A DNA stretch of 64,000 nt from Lindgomyces ingoldianus. Its lineage: Eukaryota; Ascomycota; Dothideomycetes; Pleosporales; Lindgomycetaceae. The notes below the pieces were generated by a model that made no database searches, was not told the DNA's origin, and saw only the letters and a list, made by a program, of their open reading frames with translations. Below, piece by piece: positions 55,330 through 64,000 of the stretch (positions are counted from its first letter, which is position 1; each line of letters opens with the position of its first letter). Both the position numbers and the translations under genes were made by a program. The DNA is taken from assembly GCF_010093535.1 (NCBI RefSeq), contig NW_022985238.1:54141-118140 (forward strand). The letters are read 5' to 3'.

Positions 55330-57468
55330 GTACCCCCCTTTTTATTAGAAAGGGAATCCTTTACATTAGTAGTTTTAGCATTAAGTTGTTTTTATTAGAG
55401 TACAGGTTTAGTTTAGATAGGTATTAGGCGTAGAATTAAGTTACTATAAAGTTCTTTTATAAGGCTTCTATAAGTTTTTATAATAGTTTATTATATCTAG
55501 TCTATTTTATAAAGTATTTATAGATATATTTTTTTTATTAAACTAAATCTATTTAATGTCTTTTATAATATATTTTAGTTTATTATTTATAATAATAAGT
55601 TTAAGTAGTAGGTTTAGCTGTCTAAGTAGATAGTTAGATTTAAAGGCTACTTAGCACAGTAATAATACATAGAACACAGGGTGTATCTTTATGCTGTTAG
55701 GTAGAATTAATTAGTAAGTGTGTAATAAAACTATATAGGCTACTATAAAAAGGCTAAAGTTTTTTTAATTAAGTTTCTTTAATTATTAGTTTATTTAAAT
55801 ATTTCTAGTATCTAGCTAGACCTTCTTACTAGCTGCATACGCAGGGGCAGAGGTTTAAAATTAGTTTATATACTCTTATTAAAAAGCTTAAGCCTATATA
55901 AGCTTTTTATAAACATATTTAGATATATTTTAGATTTTATTAATAAGTCTATTTATGTTTATTACTTATATAAATTAATAAGTTAGTTAAAAGGTATTTA
56001 AAAGTAGTTTAAATTTTATTTAAAAGTAGTATCTATAGTTTGCTAAAAATAAAGATACTTATGTTAATTTAAATATTATGTTATTAGCTTTAAACTATGC
56101 TATAGCTAACTATTTTACCTAGTTATTTTACTAGTAGTTTATGTACACTTATAAAACTTATTTTATTATAGTGTTTATGTTCTTAGTCTAGCTATTAGTC
56201 TCTAGGTAAAAAGCTATAGATAGATAAAAAATAATTTAAAGCTATTTATAGAGTTTATTCTAAAAGGCTAAGACAAACTGTGTACCTCTATCTAATATAA
56301 TTATGTTAGGCAGGCTATAGTAAACTTATATGTATTAGTAAAATAACTAGGCTATATTAAGGGCAGTTATAAAGGAACATAGTATTAAGTGTTAATACTT
56401 AGTTAAGTAATTAACAACTACTATAATATTTATATACTCTTTAGATAGAAGTAAGTTTATAATAAAATTAATTAATATGTCTTTTTAAGCTTATTTAGAG
56501 ATTAAGAGTAGTTTAAGTAGGCTATTATACTTTTTTTAAAAGGCCTTTACTTTACAGTAAGTATAGCAACATAATACATATTAGCGTACAGTATAGAACA
56601 TGCAGGGCTAGTAGTACTCTCTCTGTAGTAGGTTAAGAGTCTTTCCTCTGCCTAGGTGTTCTCTAACAGGCAAGTTATGTATAATTTAGAGTAATTTAAT
56701 TCTTAGTTTATTAAAATTAAGAATTATAAGTTAGTTATAGTAATATAGCTTACTATTTTAGTTTTTATAGTTAGCTAGTGTTACTTTTTTTAACTAACTA
56801 GTGCTATTTTAAAGTAAGTTTAAAGTTTTTTAGATAAATTTATTATTTAAATACTTATTAGTAATAATTTAATTAATTATTTAATTTATTTTATTTAAGT
56901 TAAAGTTTAAAAATAGCTTAAGTTAAAGTAAAGTTTAGTGTTAAGCCTTTTACACTTCTTTTTAAGCAGAGACGTCTTAGAATTACCTTATAAAAGCATT
57001 TAGTTTCCCTTTATTTTAACTAGAATAATAAGTAATCTTAAAATTAAAATAAGATAAGTATTTAAACTAATAGGCTTGTTAGTAGCTAAGTTGTTTTATA
57101 GTTGTAAAGTACTATAAGTTCTTATAGTTAGATAGAACCTGTATTAGATGCGCTGCACTTTCTAGTTTAGGTTGCTATTATTTAAAGCAGTGTACTATAG
57201 TAAGTAATTTTTTATTATAGATTTTATAATTACTTTCTGTAGAACTTATTCTTTTTAAGAAGTATATAATAGGCCTAATAGTCCTGTCTAGCTTAGTCTA
57301 GAAAAGAACTTCTACTACTACATAGTCTAAGGCATTAGCTTTTATAAGTATTAGTAGTTTAAAGTTAAAGTAGTAGAGTATTAAAGCTTTAGTAAAGGCT
57401 TTCTTTAGCTAGTTAAAAAATTATTAGTAATTTAAGTTAAAGTTAAATTAAATTTTTTTTTTAGTAAG
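55330..57468 (-). mobile_element. Gypsy-type element 2, 3' half of pol (RNase H, integrase)
   Basis: Minus-strand relic of a Ty3/gypsy polyprotein. At 57245-57420: LKKAFTKALILYYFNFKLLI, then KANALDYVVVEVLF and RPIIYFLKRISS, the RNase H start, with its DASD motif now NALD. At 56200-56560: the integrase core, KDILINFIINLLLSKEYINI, IVVVNYLTKY, then LPNIIILDRGTQFVLAF, with the second catalytic Asp kept in LDRGTQF. This RNase H-before-integrase order is that of gypsy. The reverse transcriptase, protease and gag parts, which should lie above 57.4 kb, are absent: the copia-type element begins at about 57469. Confidence 0.8.
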
Positions 57469-57788
57469 TGTCTGTACGCAGCAGCAGCGTTGCGGCCTAG
57501 ATACAAGCGATCGCGCACAAGCAGGATCACGTATCTATGTCACATGATGCTTGTGCGCGAACCTCTGTGCGCAAACATCTAGATATCCCTCTTTTCCTCT
57601 ATATAGAGAAAAGACAAGAGTAATAGAACTAGAAACATGTTGCCCTTACTTTACCTACCTTGTACGCTGTGCACACTATACACTACTTTTACTTTTACTA
57701 CTTAAGTGCTTATACTATAAGCAGCTAGCTGTTAGAGCCTATTTAACACTAATTAGTAGTTAATTTAATTAACTATAAATTAGTAAAA

Positions 57789-57910
57789 GTAATAATAAAG
57801 TACTTATACTTTATAAAGTACTTTATTTTATTACTTATCTTTTAAAAAGAGTAATAGTAGAGTACTTACACTTTATAAAGTACTTTATTTAGTTACTTAT
57901 TTTTTAAAAT
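57789..57910. repeat. Tandem duplication, 61-base period, two copies
   Basis: Units 57789-57849 and 57850-57910 share AGTAAT..TA.AGTACTTA followed by CACTTTATAAAGTACTTTAT-like sequence. Lies within the 5' part of the copia-type element. Confidence 0.65.
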
Positions 57911-57915
57911 AGTAG

Positions 57916-58147
57916 ATTAATTCTTTGCATTATATAGTAAGCTTTGCTACTATATAAAGTAAAAAGAAGATAGTGTAAGACGCACACTAAAGCTATTAAA
58001 GCTGCACAACTTAGTAGCTAGACAATAGCATATTAATCCTTTGCATTATACAGCAAGCTCTGCTACTGTATAAAGTAAGAAGAAGATAGTGTAAGGCGCA
58101 CACTAAAGCTATTAAAGCTGCATAACCTAGCAGCTAGATAACAGCAG
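57916..58147. repeat. Tandem duplication, 116-base period, two copies
   Basis: Units 57916-58031 and 58032-58147 are alike over nearly their whole length (for example both carry GCACACTAAAGCTATTAAAG). The differences I can see, about a dozen, are almost all C/T or A/G, as expected for two copies hit separately by RIP. Confidence 0.85.
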
Positions 58148-60384
58148 TACCTGTGTAATTTACTAGAAAAGTAATTAACTATACTATTATAATAAAATCT
58201 TATTAGTAACTAATAACTCTATGTAATAATAAAAAAAATAAGAAATAATTCCTATTATATAAACAACTTATAAAAGATATAGAGATATTAGAGGTAACAC
58301 TACAGAATAAAACTAGCCTAGAGTACTAAAATAATAAGATTAATATGTTAAAGGCTCTAACAAGCCTATAGACTTAATTATACATAAGTTATATAATTAC
58401 TAATCTATGCATAATAACTTAGAAAAGCGCTACTTTTTTAAGTGTGTATATAAAGAATTTTAAAAAATAGACACTATAAAACTTTTTAGCACTTAGCTAC
58501 ATATTTAAAAAAAAGCTTATATAAGTGCTAGAGAATAAAAAAATTACACTATAGCTAGGCACTAAAGGTACCTAAGCCTAGAAGCTATATAATATAGCAT
58601 AAAAGAAAGTAATTATACTAAAAAAGCTTTATATATAACCTCTATTACTATATAAGGCTCTACATAGAAGTAGACTAAACATAATACTGCTATTAACACT
58701 AAATATACTAGTATTACCTGCTCTTACACCTTAGCTAGCACTACACTAATTACTGTACAAATAATACATGCTACCCTACCTAACGCCTGCTCTACACCCT
58801 TAATTGTACACACTACCGCCTGCAGTAGTGTATGCACCACTAATACCACCTGCACAATCTATACTACATTACAGCCTGTACAAACTTCTACTCTAGAGGG
58901 AAACTACTAAAGAAAAACTTTTAGTAAATAAGATTATATAATTCTAAAAAGTATAAAAAAAAATAATAACTATATAAGTTAACTATATAACATTTTTATA
59001 AATAAAATAAAAATTTTTATTAATCTATGTTAATAGCTAGATATTTAGAAAACTTAGTATATAAACATCTTTCTAGATATCCTAAAAAGTTAGGCAAATA
59101 TGTACTATATGTATAACATAAGCTCTAGATATAACTAGAAGCATTTATATAACACTTTAAATAGTTACTTTAACACTAATGTAAACTATAGCTAGTACTA
59201 GACAGACTAGATAACAATAACTTTTATATAATACTAATAAAAGAACTTTAATAAGAGTTTATATAAAGCTTTTAAAACAATAATTAATAAGCTTACACTT
59301 ATATAAAAAGCACTAAAAATAAAATTTTAAGAAAATGTTTTACTGCACACTGCTGTTATATAAGCCTATTAAGAATAACTAGAACTAGAACATACTATGT
59401 TTACTATTAAGCCTTTATGTAAAGCTTTATTTAGTAACTTATAGGCATTACTTTAAGTTACTATAAACTAAAGGGTAAACTAATACCTCTAGAAACTACC
59501 TAATGTATACTACATAGACTGCTAATATAACTCTATATAATAAAAGTCTGTATAATAAGAAGAAAGCTTTTTTTTATGTAGAAAAGAATAACATAAAAGA
59601 TCTTTATTTAAGTTTAGGCTATAATCTAGAGACAACTGTATATAGATAAAAAAGTGCTTTATCTACTATAAAAAAAATATTAGTTATTAAACTACTTTTA
59701 TAATAACTATACATAAGCAAAGAACTAGTATGTTGCCTTATATAAAAATTTCTATAATAAGACTTTATTATATAAAGCTATTACTTTATATATCTAAGAC
59801 TTTAAAAGTTACCCTAAGAAAAAAAATAATTTACATAATATAAAAAAAATAAAATAAAAGGGTAAGAATACTAAAAAAGCTATTAACTACTTTACCTCTG
59901 CTACCTATTTACACTATGCAACAGAAAAAAACATTTACAGCATTAAACCTAAGAAATATGCTAAGCAGTTTATCTTTAATAACTAATACTATATAGTATA
60001 CTAAAGTAAACTATAAAACATAGGCGTAGTAAAAATCTTTACTGTTAGTAAGTTTTAACTTAAAGTGTATGTATAAGAGAACCTATGTATAGAAATTAAT
60101 TAGACACTTAGCTAAACAGATATTAGCTTTAAAGGCTAGACACTAAAGAGATTAATTAGTACTATACAAATCTAAAACCTAATTAGTCTAGTTATATACT
60201 ACATTCTAAAAACTCTAACACTATTTCTACTATTACTAGTAAATGCTAACTAACTTAAGGCATACTTTAATAACATTTTAAATGTTATTATATGTAAAGA
60301 TAAAACTACTATACTTATTATATAAAAATAAAGACACTTTTTTTTTAATATTAGTAAAAAAAAATTTATGTTTTTCTTTACTAA

Positions 60385-61078
60385 ATTAGAACTCTACTGC
60401 CTCTACTGCTAATTTAGACACCCCTGCATAAAGAAACTCTAGAAGATGCTAACTAGCGCTAGCTACAACATTAATGCTGCAGTGCTAGAAGAGATTAAGA
60501 AGTTCTGCTACCTCTACTAATTATATAACTAGGCTTTACAAAGATTTAAGTTTATAATTAAAAATAACACTTACTTTAACTATAAAGTTATTATTAATAT
60601 TATATAAATTAATAATAAAGATGTTTTATATGTTATTAATATAAACACATTATTTTAGGCTGCTACATTTCTAAAATCTATGTCTGCATAAGATACCTAG
60701 GATGCACTATGCAAATACTAGATTAACACCTATTAAGAACTTTTAGACTATATTATGTATAACTCTAGTATAAACTTTACTTTAAAAGATTTTTAAGCTT
60801 ATATAAAGATTATAAGAGCTACATATAGGCAGATGCCTGTAGAAGCACATTAGGCAGTTAGAAAGGTTAAGCACGCGCACACACCTCTTTAATAAGTGTT
60901 TAACATCCTAAAGACTAAGCTAGGTAACTGTATAGATAATAAGGCTATCCTGCAGATAGCAGTTAAGGCTCTAAATAACATAGCTAGCCTACATAGTCTA
61001 GTACCTACACTGCTAGTCTTTAAAGCATACCTAAAAATTAACTTAGACTTTTTACTATTACTAGACATTATTACATAA
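60385..61078 (+). pseudogene. Copia integrase region, relic
   Basis: Plus-strand blocks: LYCLYC, stop, FRHPCIKKL (the His/Cys zinc part), NINAAVLEEIKKFCYLY, RFKFIIKNNTYFNYKVI, KDVLYVINININTLF, TFLKSMSA, DYIMYNSSINFTLKDF, IIRATYRQMPVEAH, stop, AVRKVKHAHTPL, and NKAILQIAVKALNNIASLHS then LVPTLLVFKAYLKI. The order and wording fit integrases of fungal copia elements. The first two catalytic Asp have become Asn (INININ; YNSSINF) and the Trp after VEAH is TAG. Six hundred bases with over ten stops: dead. Confidence 0.8.
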
Positions 61079-61979
61079 GCAAGCACTATATAAAAGGTAA
61101 TAAAGATACTTTAAAAGAACTATATAAAAGTAAACATTAATTATATAATTAATACTTATAATAGCTTTATAATGTATAAAGTTCTTAACTTCCCTCTTAG
61201 CTTAGAGATTATAGCATAAAAAGAGAAAAAAGGCTAGACTAGCTTATATAAAATTAAAAGCATTAAAAAAAGAGATATTATTATTAAAAAAAATAGCCTA
61301 CTAAAGCTTTAATGTACATAAGTTAAACTATACTATAAAAAAAAAAAGAAAGATAACTTACTTATAATAAATAACCTAGATAAACTAATTCTTATATAAA
61401 AAGATTTTTTAAAGAAAAGGAAAAAAAAACAGCTCTATAAAAATGTTATAAAGGTAAAACTAGAGCCTACTATAAACTAAGCCCCTTAGGATAGCAATGC
61501 TGCACTAGTGCAAAGGGAAGATATAGATACTAAAAGAAGTAAAAAGTAAAGAAAACCTGCACAAAGTCTAGACTAGGTATTTCTAACCTAAAAGAAAAAG
61601 GATAATTAGGCCTTATCTATTAAGCTCTATATAGACAGTGTAATTACTACACCTAGAGAACTATTTAAGAAATTAGACTATATAAAGATAAACACCTTAA
61701 TTACTAATAGCACTTTTAAAGTTATAGCATATAACCTAATAAAGTATAAAGGTTAGATTTTTAACCTCTGCCTTATATAAAAAGTAAAAGGCAAAATAAC
61801 TTAACTATATAAAAAATCCTGCCTAGTGTTTGCTAGCTACTTAAATAAAAAAAAGAGAGAAATCTTTACCTAGTTACTAACTATTTAGAGGATAAGCTAG
61901 AGACTACTTCTAGCTATAAAAGTAAGCCTAAGAGCTATGTACAAAATGCATTTTAAACTATGTAATATTACATAAGTAT

Positions 61980-62300
61980 ACATCTAATTAATAGATAAGC
62001 TTATGCGCACGCTGTACATAAAGCTACTAAAGGAGATGCGCTAAAGCTTTCTACTAAATATAATACTCTAGGTTGTACAACTCTTGTATAAAGCTACTAA
62101 ATTAGGACTGTATTAGTTTAAGACATACTATAACTACTATAAAGAAAAGCTACATATGCACATCTCTTTATATAACCCCTACTTCTTAATTACTAATAAA
62201 GAAAAGCACACTTTTAGTATTACTAGCTTATAAATAAATAATACTTTAAGCATTATAATAAAAAATTTTATATAAAGAGAAGAAAAAAAACTGTAAAAAG
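61980..62300 (+). pseudogene. Copia reverse transcriptase core, relic
   Basis: Plus-strand blocks: LMRTLYIKLLKEMR, stop, SFLLNIIL, stop, VVQLLYKATKLGLY, stop, FKTYYNYYKEKLHMHISLYN, PYFLITN, then HTFSITSL, stop, INNTL. The family has a Q-x-D-D-T active site where this copy reads stop-I-N-N-T. Further on at about 62810-62920, CKKVTKSVFTSKLYRIVKRF matches the start of the copia RNase H. Confidence 0.7.
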
Positions 62301-62940
62301 CAAAGTTTTATATAAAAGATAAGACTATTTTAGTAAAAAAGTAACTTATTAAGTTTAATAGCAAAAAAATTAAACTTACACATAACATAATAGTTTTTAC
62401 TTAAAAAAGATAAGTAAGCTACCTTTATATAATTAACCTAAAAAATAAAGATGCTACATAATAATATATTAAGTAATGTGTAAAAGGGGCATACATTGCA
62501 TTTATGTGTTAACTAAAGGTAGCATTTAACCTCTTTATTACTGCATAAACTATAGACCTTTTATATAATAATATTAACACACTTAACACATAAATTTAAT
62601 AGTAGATAGATAATAGTAAGCATAGTCTTACTTTTCTACTATTATAGCTTAATTATGCAAAGCTGTTTATTTTTATAAATAGATTATTTACTAATAATAA
62701 AGACCTTAGCTTACAGCTAAGATTTTTAATTATATTAAGTAATAAGAACTATATAAAGTAAAGCAACTACTTTAAAATACTAAGTAACATTATACACTAA
62801 AATTCTACTAAGTGTAAAAAAGTAACTAAGAGTGTCTTTACTAGTAAACTATATAGAATAGTTAAAAGGTTTAATAATATAATTACTTTTAGTATAACTT
62901 TATAGTAAATTATAAAATACTACGACAGTTCATAAATGAT

Positions 62941-64000
62941 CTGTAAAAGCAAAGCTTGCTTAGAGCAATAGTTAGCACATTAAGGTAGGTGTAAGGCTAG
63001 ATGTCCTAGAGCGGGCTAGTATGGCCTCCCCTGACCTGTTTAGAGGTCACATGACCTGTACTTTGTATATAAGCATAAATTCTAACAAGTAAGGCTTAGT
63101 AGTAATTTGTCTCTCTTATAATACACTTCTATCTTTCTTTAAAAGCTTACTTTTAGTGCTATCTATGCTACTTACTATTTTATTTTTATAGTAAGTTATT
63201 TAGGTTAAAGAATAGTTTATAATAATTTTTATAAATTATTTTATTTTAAGTTGCTTAGAACTTATCTAATAAGGTTTTATATTAGCTTTAACTATAACTT
63301 AACTTTATCTTTTATAGTTACTTTTATTTTTTTAAGTATTTAGTTACACCTTTTTTTTTTTAGCTAGCTTAGTAGTTTTCTAATATTTTTTATATAAGGT
63401 CTATAGGTGTTAATAGCATTCCTAGGTTCTAAGTCCCCACACACTTCTATATGCCTCTAACTAGATTCCTACTGCATTTAGACCTATTATCTTGCCTACG
63501 CTGTTATATAGTTGTTGCATAATGCTTAGCAAATTAGTATTAGATAGGTAATAGACATATAATAATAATAGACATATAATAATAATATTTAACTATAGCA
63601 TGTAACTAATTATAGCCTATAACTAAGCATAGCTAATGCTAATCTCTAACACACTAATATAGCTAATGCTAATCCTTAATATACTAATATAGCTAAAAAT
63701 ATAGAATAAATATAGCTAACTATAATTTAAATATATTTTATATAACATATATAAAAGTAAACTACATATAAATTAATATAAAAGTGTACTTATATTAAGT
63801 ATACATTTTTTTAAAAAATATATAAAAAATATATAAACTAATAAAAAAATTATAACTAACTAACTTAGTATATTTTAAAAAACAGATTTTACTTAACTTT
63901 ATATTATATAAACTTAAATATATTAAGTATAGTAAGGTTTACTAATAACTTACTTTATTTTTAGTAATACTATAAAAATAGTAAAATTATTACTATTTAT
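62941..64000. other. A+T-rich end of window, possible further LTR
   Basis: From about 62,990 to 63,110 the sequence has higher G+C and a promoter-like look (AGAGGTCACATGACCTGTAC, then TATATAAGC), perhaps an LTR from another element. After 63.2 kb it is nearly all A and T with no coding signal. Confidence 0.35.
63631..63690. repeat. Tandem duplication, 30-base unit, two copies
   Basis: AGCTAATGCTAATC...ACTAATAT at 63631-63660 is repeated at 63661-63690 with a few C/T-type differences. Confidence 0.75.

Larger units (their letters stand above)
57469..62940 (+). mobile_element. Copia-type LTR retrotransposon, decayed
   Basis: A less A+T-rich segment starting TGTCTGTACGCAGCAGCAG at about 57469 looks like a 5' LTR start with a TATATAG promoter-like element near 57601. 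From about 58.2 to 62.93 kb plus-strand blocks of a polyprotein are readable through stop codons in the order integrase, reverse transcriptase, RNase H, which is Ty1/copia order. No matching 3' LTR was seen before 64000, so the 3' end is lost, replaced or beyond my reading. Stops fall where Gln or Trp is expected, as RIP gives. Confidence 0.75.

Noticed and set aside
57551..57763. 70-residue plus-strand open frame
   Set aside because: Lies in the putative copia LTR/leader and shows no family features.
60889..61086. 65-residue minus-strand open frame
   Set aside because: Antisense of the copia integrase relic.
1..64000. CRISPR arrays, bacterial operons, integrases with att sites, secondary-metabolite cluster
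   Set aside because: No spaced direct-repeat array, no backbone synthase gene, and all genes are of eukaryotic type.

Overview
This window reads as a chromosome segment from a filamentous ascomycete (Pezizomycotina). Genes are intron-bearing, with introns mostly of about 45-90 bases that start GT(A/G)(A/C/T) and often carry a CTAAC-type branch point. Intergenic spaces are kilobase-sized. The conserved proteins are all of fungal type, and a gene-rich part gives way to a very A+T-rich part full of decayed transposons. The decay pattern, with Gln codons turned to TAA/TAG and Trp codons to TAG, is what repeat-induced point mutation (RIP) leaves. A Dothideomycete is likely from the look of the repeats, but nothing here names a species.

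Layout. 0-22.8 kb is a housekeeping block: RAD23 (-), a four-TM protein with a Ser/Pro tail (+), a large nuclear-looking coiled-coil/proline-rich protein (+), the ESS2/DGCR14 splicing-associated protein (-), TIF6/eIF6 (-), a serine-rich protein with two C-terminal TM segments (-), the CaaX protease RCE1 (+) and the tRNA methyltransferase TRM9 (-). 22.8-34.2 kb is a decayed accessory island. It holds a frameshifted prenylcysteine-oxidase-like gene, a pogo/Fot1-type transposase relic, a ubiquitin-specific-protease gene with its catalytic Cys box but internal stops, two small ORFs, and an M43-type metalloprotease with a stop inside its zinc motif. 34.2-48.5 kb is a second housekeeping block: CDC50/LEM3 flippase subunit (-), a SWIRM protein (-), a SWIM zinc-finger protein with the Sws1/Shu2 signature (+), RPN8 (-), PEX16 (-) and an HD-domain hydrolase (+).

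48.5-64 kb holds no gene I believe to be intact. It contains a pogo-type relic (about 50-51.2 kb), then a nest of elements. A Tc1/mariner-class (Fot1/pogo) element with 40-bp terminal inverted repeats sits at a TA inside a gypsy-type LTR. A second, 3'-terminal piece of a gypsy element follows, with its own LTR and recognisable RNase H and integrase. That piece is cut by a copia-type element whose integrase, reverse transcriptase and RNase H order can still be read through stop codons.

The intact genes do not form one pathway. Two concern the proteasome/ubiquitin route (RAD23, RPN8), two concern translation and tRNA modification (TIF6, TRM9), and others cover prenyl-protein processing, membrane lipid flipping, peroxisomes, splicing and probably recombination. 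I found no CRISPR array, no intact tRNA or rRNA gene, no secondary-metabolite cluster and no clearly new biological system. The items most worth a second look are the broken protease genes in the accessory island, the nested transposons, a cluster of CAATTG sites in a 3.2-kb divergent intergenic space, and the large unrecognised gene at 7.5-11 kb. Exon borders were worked out by hand from splice signals and reading-frame continuity.
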